DNA from: Verrucomicrobiales bacterium
Lineage (GTDB): Bacteria; Verrucomicrobiota; Verrucomicrobiia; Limisphaerales; UBA9464
Assembly: GCA_003445095.1 (NCBI GenBank)
Contig: DLVS01000384.1
Coordinates: 1 to 7,186, forward strand
Direction of reading: 5' to 3'
Length of the DNA stretch: 7,186 nt
The notes beneath the pieces were generated by a model. It saw only the letters and a list, made by a program, of their open reading frames with translations. It was not told the DNA's origin and did no database searches. A program made the position numbers and the translations under genes. Shown piece by piece: positions 1 to 7,186 of this stretch. The stretch's first letter is position 1, and each line of letters begins with the position of its first letter.

Positions 1-3000
1 TTTGTCGCCGGAGCCATTGGGCCGCTGACGGTTTCTCTTTCCAACTCGCCCGATGCGGATGATGCGGGCTTTCGAGTCGTGACATTCGACCAGGTCAAAG
101 CGGCCTATTTGAACCAAGTTCGCGCGTTGATTGCGGGTGGTTCGGACGTACTGCTGGTCGAGACCATTTTCGATTCGCTGAATGCCAAGGCCGCGCTGGT
201 CGCCATCCAAGAGGTGTTCGCGCAGGATCAGATTCGATTGCCGGTAATGATTTCGGCGGCGGTCGGGCGCGGTGGCGAAACAATGATTTCGGCCCAGACG
301 GTTGAGGCATTTTGGACCGCAGTGAAGCACGTTCAGCCGTTGTCGGTGGGGCTTAACTGCTCCTTAGGTCCGGACCTCATGCGGCCGTTCTTGGCGGAAC
401 TGTCCGCCAAGTCGGGCACTGCCATTTCGTGTTATCCGAACGCCGGCCTGCCGAATCCACTCTCGCCGACTGGATTCGATCTATTGCCTGAGGACATGGG
501 GAGATTTCTGGGCGAATTCGCTCAGAGTGGGCTGCTCAACATCGCCGGTGGATGTTGCGGAAACACCCCCGAGCACATTGCAGCGATTGCCAAGGCCATC
601 GACGGAAAGCATCCGCGCGAGATTCGCCAGGCCAGGCGGTGGGCCAAGGCCAGGACCGCAACTGAACCGCAGCGACCGGAGGTAGCTGAGTCGTCTCCAG
701 CGGTTGAGCCGCTCCCGCTTCAGCTTTCGGGTTCCCAGCCGTTCACCCAGCAAATTGGCCAATTCATGATGATTGGCGAGCGGACCAACGTGGCCGGCTC
801 GCCGAAGTTCGCGAAACTCATTAAGGAAGGTAAATACGAGGAAGCGGTGGCCATCTCGCGCCAACAGGTTGAGAACGGCGCCAATGTCATCGATGTCTGC
901 ATGGACGAAGGGATGATCGACGGCGTCGCCGCGATGACGCGGTTCCTACAACTACTCGGGAGTGAACCCGAAGTCACCAAAGTGCCCTTCATGGTGGACT
1001 CCTCGAAGTGGGAAGTGATCGAGGCGGGGCTGAAGTGTCTTCAGGGTAAAGGCATCGTAAATTCCATCTCCCTCAAGGAAGGTGAAGACAAATTCCGCGC
1101 GCAGGCGGCCACAGTCTTGCGGTACGGAGCTGCGGTCGTGGTGATGGCGTTTGATGAGCAAGGCCAGGCCGCCAGCTACGCGGAAAAGATCCGCATTTGC
1201 GAACGTGCCTATCGCATCTTGGTCGATGAGGTCGGATTTCCGCCGGAGGACATCATCTTCGACCCCAACATCCTGACGGTCGGAACGGGGATCGAGGAGC
1301 ACAACAACTACGCCGTGGACTTTCTGGAGGCCACGCGGTGGATCAAAGCCAATCTGCCGCACGCAAAAGTCAGCGGAGGCGTCTCGAACGTTTCGTTCGG
1401 TTTTCGCGGCAACAATCCGGTCCGCGAAGCCATGCACAGCACGTTTCTCTACCACGCCATCCGCGCGGGGCTCGACATGGGTATCGTTAACGCCGGCATG
1501 CTCGAAGTGTATGAAGAGATCGAGCCAGAGCTGCGCGAACGAGTCGAAGATGTTCTGCTGAATCGGCGCCCTGATGCCACGGAGCGCCTGGTGACTTACG
1601 GCGAGAAAATAAAAGCCGCGACCACCCCGGGTGACGAAGCCGTGGAGAAAAAAGAAGCCGAATGGCGAAAGGCTTCGGTCGAAGAGCGGCTCTCGCATGC
1701 CTTGGTGAAGGGGATTGATACTTTTATCGAGACCGACACCGAAGAAGCACGGGCCAAACTCGGCAAGCCGCTGTTGGTCATTGAAGGACCGCTGATGGCC
1801 GGCATGGGGATCGTTGGTGACTTGTTCGGCGCGGGAAAAATGTTTTTGCCGCAGGTGGTGAAATCAGCGCGCGTCATGAAGAAGGCGGTCGCTTATCTCA
1901 CTCCGTTTATGGAGGCGGAGAAGGCCGCGCTCGTTTCGGCCGGGCACGCGGTGAAGGCCCAGGGTAAAATCGTTCTCGCGACGGTGAAAGGCGACGTCCA
2001 CGACATTGGCAAGAACATCGTGGGCGTGGTGCTCGCGTGTAACAATTACGAGGTCATCGATCTCGGGGTCATGGTCGCCTGTGACAAGATTCTCGAGCGC
2101 GCGAAGCAGGAGAACGCCGACTTGATCGGCCTGAGCGGACTGATCACTCCGTCCCTCGACGAAATGGCGCATGTCGCTCGCGAGATGGAACGCACCGGGT
2201 TTCGGGTTCCGTTGCTGATTGGGGGGGCGACGACCAGCCGCGCTCATACGGCGGTTAAGATTGCCCAAAATTATTCTGAACCAGTCGTTCATGTCCTCGA
2301 CGCCAGTCGCGCAGTTCCCGTGGTCAGCAGCCTGTTGAGCAGTGAACAAAAACCGGCGTTCGTGAAACAACTGCGCGACGACTATGGGCGCCTTCGCGAA
2401 CAGCACTCCGGACAAAAGCAGACGTTGCTGAGTCTCGAGGCCGCGCGAGCGAATGCAGCGAAGTTAGAATTTACTGATCTACCGAAACCTGAGTTCACGG
2501 GGATTTGCGTCGTACATTCGCCGGGTTTCCAAGAGCCCTCAGCCCCCATCGGCTTGAGAATAGCCACCGTATCCCTCGAAGAGCTAGTCCCGTTCATCGA
2601 CTGGTCTCCGTTCTTCCATACGTGGGAATTGCGCGGCCGCTATCCGGCCATTTTGAATCACGAGCGACACGGCAAAGAGGCCCGAAAGCTCTACGCGGAA
2701 GCTCACGAGCTACTGGACCGGATCGTTCGCGAACGCCTGCTTCGCCCTTGTGGAGTGTATGGGCTCTTTCCCGCGAACCGCGTTGGCGATGACGTCGAAC
2801 TCTACCGCGACGAGTCACGGTCTGAAGTTCTGACTAAGTTTCATTTCCTACGGCAACAGTCGGTGAAAGGCGATGGGTCTCCGAACTTTTGCCTCGCCGA
2901 TTATGTTGCTCCCAAGGCCGCGCTCGATTCGGGTCCGACTTTACCCGACTTTATCGGGGCCTTCGCGGTGACGAGCGGTCACGGACTGGACGAGCTTGTG

Positions 3001-3465
3001 AAGGGCTTCAAGGCTCGGCATGACGACTACAACGCGATTATGGCCGAAGCGTTGGCCGACCGATTGGCGGAGGCGTTCGCGGAATTTCTCCATAAACGCG
3101 TTCGTGACGAGTGGGGCTTTGGGCGAAACGAAGGGCTGAGCGCGGAAGACTTGATCGAAGAGAAGTATCGCGGCATTCGGCCCGCCGCAGGGTATCCCGC
3201 CTGCCCCGATCACACGGAGAAAGCTACCTTGTGGTCCTTGCTCAATGTCGAAGCCAACACCGGCATTCGGCTGACTGAAAACTTCGCCATGTGGCCCGGA
3301 AGCAGTGTTAGCGGGCTCTACTTTGCCCATCCAAAGGCGAAGTACTTCGCCGTGGGAAAGCTGGGCCAGGATCAGGTCGCGGATTTGGCCCGGCGCAAAG
3401 GAAAACCCACCGGGGAAATGGAACGCTGGCTGGGTCATTGGCTCAACTACGAGCCGAAGGTGTAA
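1..3465 (+). CDS. metH: Cobalamin-dependent methionine synthase (5-methyltetrahydrofolate--homocysteine methyltransferase), 5' partial
   Basis: This enzyme transfers the methyl group of 5-methyltetrahydrofolate to homocysteine through methylcobalamin, the last step of methionine synthesis, in the cytoplasm. The frame is open from base 1, giving 1154 residues before TAA; E. coli MetH has 1227, and motif spacing suggests about 125 N-terminal residues lie outside the window. Domains in window numbering: homocysteine barrel 1-200 with all three zinc cysteines (C120 in GLNCSLG, C185 and C186 in GGCCGN); pterin barrel about 255-510 ([22 protein letters not shown]); cobalamin cap and Rossmann domain about 525-790, with [11 protein letters not shown] placing the cobalt-ligand histidine at H667; AdoMet reactivation domain about 855-1154 (D867 in [20 protein letters not shown]1060 in [15 protein letters not shown]). 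The linker between the first two barrels (about 200-254) is some 25 residues longer than in E. coli and rich in Pro, Ala and Glu. No frameshift is visible. The start codon and any upstream control lie outside the window. Confidence 0.98.
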   Translation, partial: FVAGAIGPLTVSLSNSPDADDAGFRVVTFDQVKAAYLNQVRALIAGGSDVLLVETIFDSLNAKAALVAIQEVFAQDQIRLPVMISAAVGRGGETMISAQTVEAFWTAVKHVQPLSVGLNCSLGPDLMRPFLAELSAKSGTAISCYPNAGLPNPLSPTGFDLLPEDMGRFLGEFAQSGLLNIAGGCCGNTPEHIAAIAKAIDGKHPREIRQARRWAKARTATEPQRPEVAESSPAVEPLPLQLSGSQPFTQQIGQFMMIGERTNVAGSPKFAKLIKEGKYEEAVAISRQQVENGANVIDVCMDEGMIDGVAAMTRFLQLLGSEPEVTKVPFMVDSSKWEVIEAGLKCLQGKGIVNSISLKEGEDKFRAQAATVLRYGAAVVVMAFDEQGQAASYAEKIRICERAYRILVDEVGFPPEDIIFDPNILTVGTGIEEHNNYAVDFLEATRWIKANLPHAKVSGGVSNVSFGFRGNNPVREAMHSTFLYHAIRAGLDMGIVNAGMLEVYEEIEPELRERVEDVLLNRRPDATERLVTYGEKIKAATTPGDEAVEKKEAEWRKASVEERLSHALVKGIDTFIETDTEEARAKLGKPLLVIEGPLMAGMGIVGDLFGAGKMFLPQVVKSARVMKKAVAYLTPFMEAEKAALVSAGHAVKAQGKIVLATVKGDVHDIGKNIVGVVLACNNYEVIDLGVMVACDKILERAKQENADLIGLSGLITPSLDEMAHVAREMERTGFRVPLLIGGATTSRAHTAVKIAQNYSEPVVHVLDASRAVPVVSSLLSSEQKPAFVKQLRDDYGRLREQHSGQKQTLLSLEAARANAAKLEFTDLPKPEFTGICVVHSPGFQEPSAPIGLRIATVSLEELVPFIDWSPFFHTWELRGRYPAILNHERHGKEARKLYAEAHELLDRIVRERLLRPCGVYGLFPANRVGDDVELYRDESRSEVLTKFHFLRQQSVKGDGSPNFCLADYVAPKAALDSGPTLPDFIGAFAVTSGHGLDELVKGFKARHDDYNAIMAEALADRLAEAFAEFLHKRVRDEWGFGRNEGLSAEDLIEEKYRGIRPAAGYPACPDHTEKATLWSLLNVEANTGIRLTENFAMWPGSSVSGLYFAHPKAKYFAVGKLGQDQVADLARRKGKPTGEMERWLGHWLNYEPKV

Positions 3466-3485
3466 GCAGTCGCACCCGCTGAAAT

Positions 3486-3514
3486 GCGGCGGAGTCATCG
3501 AAGCTGCCGCTTTT
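3486..3514 (+). terminator. Possible terminator of metH
   Basis: Twenty bases after the metH stop, GCGGC (3486-3490) pairs with GCCGC (3506-3510), and AG (3493-3494) can pair with CT (3504-3505) across a bulge. TTTT follows at 3511-3514. The stem is short and the T run is only four bases, so the call is tentative. The competing longer pairing with the right arm of the inverted repeat could serve the same role. Confidence 0.35.
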
Positions 3515-3567
3515 ACATTACACCAGCGGCTAGGTTTACGTGCTGCCGGATCCATCCCCGCACTGCC

Positions 3568-3591
3568 AAAGCGGAAGCTTCGCAGAGCCGC
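3568..3591 (-). terminator. Possible terminator of the propeller gene
   Basis: Read on the minus strand after the stop at 3606, GCGG (3591-3588) can pair with CCGC (3574-3571), followed by TTT (3570-3568). It mirrors the arrangement on the plus strand because the two arms are inverted copies. The stem is only four pairs, so this is a weak call that rests mostly on position and symmetry. Confidence 0.25.
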
Positions 3592-3605
3592 CCGTCGTCC
3601 GAATC

Positions 3606-4664
3606 TCATCCAACCTTCTTCAGCTTGGTCACGCGGCCAACGGTCACCCATTCCACGATGTAGATATTGCCGTCCTGGTCGAAGCACGCGTCGTGGGGAT
3701 GAACGAACTTACCGGCCACCCACTTGTCGGGCTGGCTCCGGATTTTGAAGCCGTCGAGCACCAACTTGCGCCACTCGGCGTCGTCGCCCAGATGCACGAT
3801 GACCTGATTGTCTTTATCGAAAAGCGTGACGCGTGCGTGCAGGTCGGGGCAAAGCATTACGTCACCACGCGTGTCGAGGTGGGCCGGGAACAGCAGGTTG
3901 GTCACTTCCGAGAGATAGCGTCCGTCGGCGTCGAAATATTGGAGCCGCGCATTGGCCCGATCGCAGACGCATAGTTGGTTCTTGCGGTTATCCCACGCAA
4001 GGCCGTGCGGCGTTTTGAATTTGCCCGGTTCGGTTCCGGTGCCGCCCCAGCATTTCAGCCATTTGCCGTCCTTGTTATATTTGTGGATATAGTTGGAGCC
4101 ATAGCCGTCCGCGATGAAGAAGCCGCCGTCCGGTGCGAAGGCGACGTTGGTCGGAACAAAATTCTTTTTCTCGTCATACACGCCCGATTCCCAAGGCAGG
4201 CTGGTGGTCCACACGATTTCGCCATTCAGCGTCGTTTTGGTGACACAGTTTCGGCCCCAGAAGGAACTCAGGTAGAGAAATTCCTCAGTCCCTTCCTTCC
4301 GCAAGTCGATGCCGTGGCCAGACCCGCTATATTCGTCGCCAAAGCTGCGGACAAATTTTCCGGTGGGATCGAACACGACGATGGCGTCCTGGTGCTTCAA
4401 TCCCGACGTCGCGGTATTGTGTTTCACGTAGACGAAACCTTCGCCATCAACCGTCACTCCATGAGTCTCACCCCACTTGAGGTTACTCGGAAGCTGGCCA
4501 AATCCGTGGTCGCACTCATACGTGAACGGGCCGGTTCCCACGAGGGAGACCTTGGTCCCAGACTTGTTCTGTGCTCGCACGTTGGGAACAGCCCAACTCG
4601 CGACGGTTGCCGCGGTGGTGGTGTGAAGAAAACGGCGACGCGACAACGAGGTCTTGGAATTCAT
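3606..4664 (-). CDS. Tat-exported six-bladed beta-propeller (NHL-repeat) protein
   Basis: A 352-residue secreted protein of unknown substrate. Residues 1-31 form a twin-arginine signal (SRRRFL at 8-13, then a hydrophobic TTTAATVASWAV, with likely cleavage after VRA at 29-31). The rest is repeated propeller blades with the usual DGEGFVYV, DPTGKFVRSFG, APDGGFFIADG, DGKWLKCWGG, DADGRYLSEV and DQDGNIYIVEW pieces. Blade-entry positions carry histidine at H68 (ETHGVTVD), H117 (GHGIDL), H220 (TPHGLAWD), H262 (PAHLDTRG) and H324 (HPHDACFD), with asparagine N173 (PTNVAF) in the third blade. Peptidyl-alpha-hydroxyglycine lyase, a propeller enzyme, binds zinc with comparable histidines; whether this protein is catalytic is inference. 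The ATG at 4664 is chosen over a GTG at 4727 because it puts the Tat motif near the N terminus, and GGGG lies seven bases upstream. It sits 67 bases after the SxtJ-like gene on the same strand, and it may be cotranscribed or separate. Confidence 0.88.
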   Translation of the reverse strand: MNSKTSLSRRRFLHTTTAATVASWAVPNVRAQNKSGTKVSLVGTGPFTYECDHGFGQLPSNLKWGETHGVTVDGEGFVYVKHNTATSGLKHQDAIVVFDPTGKFVRSFGDEYSGSGHGIDLRKEGTEEFLYLSSFWGRNCVTKTTLNGEIVWTTSLPWESGVYDEKKNFVPTNVAFAPDGGFFIADGYGSNYIHKYNKDGKWLKCWGGTGTEPGKFKTPHGLAWDNRKNQLCVCDRANARLQYFDADGRYLSEVTNLLFPAHLDTRGDVMLCPDLHARVTLFDKDNQVIVHLGDDAEWRKLVLDGFKIRSQPDKWVAGKFVHPHDACFDQDGNIYIVEWVTVGRVTKLKKVG

Positions 4665-4731
4665 GGACGTGCCCCAGTCTGTACGCTTCGGGTCGATACT
4701 TGTCGAGGCACGAACCAGCGCCGCCACGCTG

Positions 4732-5121
4732 CTAAAATTGTTGCTTCAACGATCCGGGGGGGCGCGCCGGCTTCCAATAGGTGGCGGCGGGCGAACGTTC
4801 CAGAAAGGATTTGCCGCACAGTCGCAAGATCAGCCCGACCGGTACCAGAACTAGGACGAAGACCAGTGCGAGCAAGAGAGTGACCAGCCACTGTCCGATC
4901 CAGGATTGAATTGCCGAAAAGAGGCGATACCAAACCGTGAAGGCCTGCGGCACCAGGATGCCTAAGAACATCGACAGAGGTATCGCCACGGAGAACCACC
5001 AGGCGGGCCAGGGTAACCAACCCCGTCGACATGCCAACCAAAGCAGGGCCGCGGGCGCGACGAGCGACCCAGCGATCCTGAGTCGTTCGCTCAAGGGAAA
5101 GCATTGAGTGACTTTGTCCAT
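4732..5121 (-). CDS. SxtJ-family small membrane protein
   Basis: A 129-residue inner-membrane protein of unknown biochemical role. Three hydrophobic segments are visible, about residues 16-31, 40-57 and 78-99. They are followed by a polar tail with FLERSPAATYWKP (106-118) and a final SLKQQF, which fits the YW-x-P and terminal QF ending I know from the SxtJ family beside carbamoyltransferases. The ATG at 5121 shares its A with the TGA stop of the carbamoyltransferase gene (TGATG), and no Shine-Dalgarno sequence is visible just before it, so translation probably depends on coupling. The open frame continues upstream to 5307, but that part overlaps the carbamoyltransferase and is arginine-rich shadow sequence. 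Family knowledge: sxtJ lies next to the O-carbamoyltransferase sxtI in saxitoxin clusters, and relatives occur beside similar enzymes in other bacteria. A role as a membrane partner or anchor is inference. Confidence 0.85.
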   Translation of the reverse strand: MDKVTQCFPLSERLRIAGSLVAPAALLWLACRRGWLPWPAWWFSVAIPLSMFLGILVPQAFTVWYRLFSAIQSWIGQWLVTLLLALVFVLVLVPVGLILRLCGKSFLERSPAATYWKPARPPGSLKQQF

Positions 5122-6947
5122 CAGTCGGGCAGGGCTTCGAATGTCCGGGGCAGCGAACGGTGAGGCTGGCGCGATCGCTCCAAAAAGAAACTCCCGATCA
5201 CGAGCGCATCCATCTGCGAGTTGAGGAAGCACCGGTAGGCGTCGTCGGGCGAGCAGACCACTGGTTCTCCGCGGACGTTGAACGAAGTGTTGATCAATAC
5301 GGGACAACCCGTGGCCGCCTCGAAGTGATGGAGCAGGGCGTGGAACTGCGGATTTTCAGCAGCGGTGACGGTCTGAACACGAGCTGAACCATCCACATGC
5401 GTCACAGCCGGCAGCTTCGAGCGGAGCTGCTTTAGTCGATCTAAACCAGTAACCGCAGGGTCAACTGGGAGTTGCTGCGAAGTCTGCAATGGGGCAACCA
5501 GTAACATGTACGGAGACGGCACGGTCAGGTCGAAGAAGCTGGCGGCCCGTTCGGCGAGGACGGCCGGCGCAAACGGCCGGAATGATTCGCGGAACTTCAC
5601 TTTGAGGTTCATCACGGATTGCATTTTGGGCGACCGCGGGTCTCCTAGGATAGAGCGGTGTCCCAACGCGCGTGGCCCGAATTCCATTCGGCCTTGTACC
5701 CATCCGACCACCTGTTCGGTCGCGAGCGCGCGGACTGTTCGGTCCAGCAGGGCAGGGGAGTCGAGCCGTTCGTAGATGGCCCCGTGCTGCCGGAGGACTG
5801 CTTCAACCTCGGTATCGGTAAACTCGGGTCCCAAGAACCCACCTTGCATGGCGTCCGGCTCCGTGACCGTGCGCGAGATGCCGAACCCGCCGCGTTCGTT
5901 CTCGCCATGCCACACCGCAAGAGCGGCGCCGAGCGCGCCGCCGGCGTCCCCGGCGGCCGGTTGAATCCAAAGGCGTTCAAATGGTCCTTCGCGCAGCAAC
6001 CGCCCATTGGCGACGCAATTGAGCGCGACGCCTCCTGCCAGGCACAAGTGAGGGGAGCCCGTCAATTCGTGCGCCCGACGCCCCAGGTTCAACATCGCCT
6101 CTTCGGTGACCACTTGGATCGATCGCGCCAGGTCGAGGTGCCGTTGCTCCAACGGAGCTTCGGGATGGCGCGGCGGGCCCTGAAAGAGGTCATGGAATCG
6201 GTCGTTGGTAAGATAGTCGTCGGCGAGCAGGTTGAAGTACGCGAGGTTCAATTGGAATGAGCCGTCAGGGCGCAGCTCGATCAACTCGCGGCGGATCACG
6301 TCGGCAAACGCCGGTTCGCCGTAGGGCGCCAGGCCCATTAATTTATATTCTCCCGAATTGACCCGGAAACCGCAGTACGCGGTGAAAGCTGAATATAACA
6401 AGCCCAGGGAATGCGGAAAATGGAGTTCGGCTAGCAGCGTTACGTCGCTTCCAACGCCGCGACCGATGGTGGTTGTGGCCCATTCGCCCACGCCATCGAC
6501 CGTGATGATGGCAGACTCGGCAAATGGCGACGCGAGGAACGCGCTGGCGGCATGCGCCTCGTGGTGGGCGGAGAATAAGATCGGGCATTCCTTCCGTAGG
6601 CCGGGAAGCGACTTTCTCAGGGTTTGGCGCGTATTGAGCCTTTCGCTCAACCAAGCGGGCAACGTCCGCGTGAAGGCCATCAAACCTTCGGGTGCCAGGC
6701 TCAGGAACGTTTCGAGCGTACGGCTGAACTTGAGGATGGGTTTCTCGTAAAAGGCGACCGCGTCGAGTTGCGCGCCGGTGATTCCTGCTTGTCGCAAGCA
6801 ATACGCCAACGCTCGCGTCGGGAAGCGCGCATCATTTTTCCGGCGGGAGAATCGTTCTTCTTGCGCGGCGGCGATGATCCGTCCGTCTCCCAGGAGCGCG
6901 GCGGCCGAATCGTGATAGAACGCGGAGATGCCCAGTACGTAGCGCAT
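5121..6947 (-). CDS. NodU/TobZ/SxtI-type O-carbamoyltransferase
   Basis: A 608-residue cytoplasmic enzyme expected to make carbamoyl-adenylate from carbamoyl phosphate and ATP, then move the carbamoyl group to a hydroxyl of an acceptor. The N-terminal Kae1-like domain (about 1-345) shows GISAFYHDSAAALL (6-19), EERFSRRK (30-37), HHEAH (128-132), ITVDGVGEW (148-156), AGGVALN (304-310) and GDAGGALG (333-340). H128, H132, D151 and D334 correspond to the metal ligands described for TobZ. The C-terminal YrdC-like domain (about 370-590) shows MEFGPRALGHRSILGDPR (421-438), KFRESFRPFAPAV (451-463) and INTSFNVRGEP (552-562). All key residues I can identify are present and the length is normal. The acceptor cannot be read from sequence. 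Company with SxtJ- and DUF5989-like proteins makes this closer in context to SxtI than to nodulation-type NodU. It starts 13 bases after the DUF5989 stop, with a weak GAGG at 6962-6959. Confidence 0.95.
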   Translation of the reverse strand: MRYVLGISAFYHDSAAALLGDGRIIAAAQEERFSRRKNDARFPTRALAYCLRQAGITGAQLDAVAFYEKPILKFSRTLETFLSLAPEGLMAFTRTLPAWLSERLNTRQTLRKSLPGLRKECPILFSAHHEAHAASAFLASPFAESAIITVDGVGEWATTTIGRGVGSDVTLLAELHFPHSLGLLYSAFTAYCGFRVNSGEYKLMGLAPYGEPAFADVIRRELIELRPDGSFQLNLAYFNLLADDYLTNDRFHDLFQGPPRHPEAPLEQRHLDLARSIQVVTEEAMLNLGRRAHELTGSPHLCLAGGVALNCVANGRLLREGPFERLWIQPAAGDAGGALGAALAVWHGENERGGFGISRTVTEPDAMQGGFLGPEFTDTEVEAVLRQHGAIYERLDSPALLDRTVRALATEQVVGWVQGRMEFGPRALGHRSILGDPRSPKMQSVMNLKVKFRESFRPFAPAVLAERAASFFDLTVPSPYMLLVAPLQTSQQLPVDPAVTGLDRLKQLRSKLPAVTHVDGSARVQTVTAAENPQFHALLHHFEAATGCPVLINTSFNVRGEPVVCSPDDAYRCFLNSQMDALVIGSFFLERSRQPHRSLPRTFEALPD

Positions 6948-6960
6948 GACGTCGGGCGCC

Positions 6961-7113
6961 TCAGAGGAACGGGTAAAGAAACGGCGCCACGGCCGAGCTC
7001 GTTGAAAAGACGACGAGGGCTCCGAGCAGCAGCAACACCAGCACGAGCGGAACTAGCCACCACTTCTTTTCCTGTCGGAGGAACTGCGCAAATTCCTTAA
7101 AAAGTTCCCACAT
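6961..7113 (-). CDS. DUF5989 / SxtK-like 50-residue membrane peptide
   Basis: A 50-residue single-pass membrane protein of unknown function. The N terminus (MWELFKEFAQFLRQEKKWW, 1-19) looks like an amphipathic helix ending in a basic-aromatic patch. A leucine- and valine-rich membrane helix follows at about 20-37, then a short SSAVAPFLYPFL tail (39-50). This layout, down to the E-K-K-W-W-L-x-P junction and the SAVAPF-Y tail, matches my knowledge of DUF5989 proteins next to carbamoyltransferases; SxtK holds the equivalent place in saxitoxin clusters. The ATG at 7113 overlaps the TGA stop of the preceding gene by one base (TGATG), and GGAG lies seven bases upstream at 7124-7121. The next gene begins 13 bases after its stop. 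With both membrane proteins flanking the enzyme gene, a complex at the inner membrane is a reasonable inference. Confidence 0.88.
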   Translation of the reverse strand: MWELFKEFAQFLRQEKKWWLVPLVLVLLLLGALVVFSTSSAVAPFLYPFL

Positions 7114-7186
7114 CAGCGGACTCCGTTCTGGCCTAGTTTTTCCCGGGCCAACTGAAGATATTTCAAGGCGAGGCTATTGGTGGGTT
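7113..7186 (-). CDS. C-terminal end of an unidentified gene (3' partial fragment at window edge)
   Basis: One minus-strand frame is open from the window edge (first full codon at 7184) for 23 residues, ending LKYLQLAREKLGQNGVR and then TGA. The TGA shares its A with the ATG of the DUF5989 gene, the same overlap type seen between the carbamoyltransferase and SxtJ genes. The other two frames on this strand contain stops within the same stretch. The tail looks like a soluble helix, but 23 residues are too few to name a family. The overlap and the shared direction make it likely the first visible member of the carbamoyltransferase operon. Confidence 0.6.
   Translation of the reverse strand, partial: PTNSLALKYLQLAREKLGQNGVR
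7121..7124 (-). promoter_or_regulatory. Ribosome binding site of the DUF5989 gene
   Basis: GGAG on the minus strand ends seven bases before the ATG at 7113. It lies inside the end of the preceding gene and supports this ATG as the true start of the very short reading frame. It is the best Shine-Dalgarno match among the minus-strand genes here. Confidence 0.65.

Larger units (their letters stand above)
3478..3600. repeat. Imperfect inverted repeat in the convergent gap, possible dispersed palindromic element
   Basis: The 140-base gap between two converging genes contains two facing arms. The left arm at 3499-3513 reads CGAAGCTGCCGCTTT. The right arm at 3568-3582 reads AAAGCGGAAGCTTCG, whose complement matches the left arm at 14 of 15 bases. 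The arms are 54 bases apart. Weaker GC-rich similarity continues outward on both sides (GCGGCGGAG at 3486-3494, GAGCCGCCC at 3585-3593). A second small stem, GCCGCT (3506-3511) with AGCGGC (3525-3530), is nested inside. The arms are seen directly. That this is a repeat family member is inference from its shape and place; no second copy occurs in this window. The outer limits given are approximate. No open frame of note lies in the gap. Confidence 0.55.

Noticed and set aside
952..1698. 248-residue minus-strand frame inside metH
   Set aside because: The opposite strand encodes the conserved pterin-binding domain without interruption; this frame has no motif and no ribosome site support.
3540..3974. 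Plus-strand frame running from the intergenic gap into the propeller gene
   Set aside because: Most of it is antisense to conserved propeller blades, and its part in the gap coincides with the inverted repeat.
4665..4727. GTG start at 4727 for the propeller protein
   Set aside because: It would put 21 extra residues before the Tat motif; the ATG at 4664 places the motif at residue 8 with a better upstream purine run.
4716..4731. CAGCG/CGCTG inverted repeat right after the SxtJ stop as a terminator
   Set aside because: It has only five pairs with a six-base loop and no T run on the minus strand.
3975..4883. 302-residue plus-strand frame opposite the propeller and SxtJ genes
   Set aside because: It has no recognisable domain and lies opposite genes with clear family motifs and a Tat signal; it is a high-G+C antisense shadow.
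5122..5307. N-terminal extension of the SxtJ-like frame to 5307
   Set aside because: It would overlap the conserved end of the carbamoyltransferase by over 180 bases and adds a low-quality arginine-rich segment absent from the family; the TGATG start at 5121 gives the usual length.
6624..7100. 158-residue plus-strand frame opposite the carbamoyltransferase N terminus and DUF5989 gene
   Set aside because: Its composition is arginine-rich and without motifs, while the minus strand encodes two recognisable proteins.
4732..7186. A saxitoxin biosynthesis cluster
   Set aside because: Only the carbamoyltransferase and its two small neighbours match; no polyketide synthase, amidinotransferase or oxygenase genes are in view, and these three families also occur together without toxin genes.
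1..7186. tRNA, rRNA, CRISPR, insertion sequence or phage genes
   Set aside because: I saw no cloverleaf with CCA-end features, no direct-repeat array and no transposase or integrase motif in any long frame.

Overview
The window reads as a chromosomal segment with roughly 57% G+C (estimated by eye) and dense coding. The organism is probably a member of the PVC group (Verrucomicrobiota or Planctomycetota). This rests on a Tat-exported NHL propeller protein beside a carbamoyltransferase/SxtJ/DUF5989 set, a combination I associate with those phyla. It is inference from protein style, not a marker-gene result.

Layout. (1) Positions 1-3465 (+) hold cobalamin-dependent methionine synthase MetH, missing only its first ~125 residues at the window edge; it is intact and all visible catalytic and metal-binding motifs are present. 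(2) Positions 3466-3605 are a convergent intergenic gap. It contains an imperfect inverted repeat with 14 of 15 matching bases per arm, each arm also forming a small GC stem followed by a T run, so it may be a two-way terminator or a dispersed palindromic repeat. (3) Positions 3606-4664 (-) encode a Tat-exported six-bladed beta-propeller (NHL-type) protein with a histidine at the equivalent place of five of its six blades. (4) Positions 4732-7186 (-) hold a tightly packed gene set read right to left: the last 23 codons of an unidentified gene, a 50-residue DUF5989/SxtK-like membrane peptide, a NodU/TobZ/SxtI-type O-carbamoyltransferase of 608 residues, and a 129-residue SxtJ-family membrane protein. 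Two of the three junctions are one-base TGATG overlaps and the third is a 13-base gap, so this is almost certainly one transcript.

How the genes fit together. The three right-hand genes match, in content and adjacency, the sxtI-sxtJ-sxtK trio known from cyanobacterial saxitoxin clusters. Nothing else in the window suggests toxin synthesis. The likely reading is a stand-alone carbamoylation module in which a soluble two-domain enzyme works beside two small membrane proteins on an unknown, perhaps envelope-linked, acceptor. MetH is convergent with these genes and probably unrelated. The propeller gene lies 67 bases downstream of sxtJ on the same strand and may or may not be cotranscribed. No RNA gene, CRISPR array, transposase or phage gene was seen.
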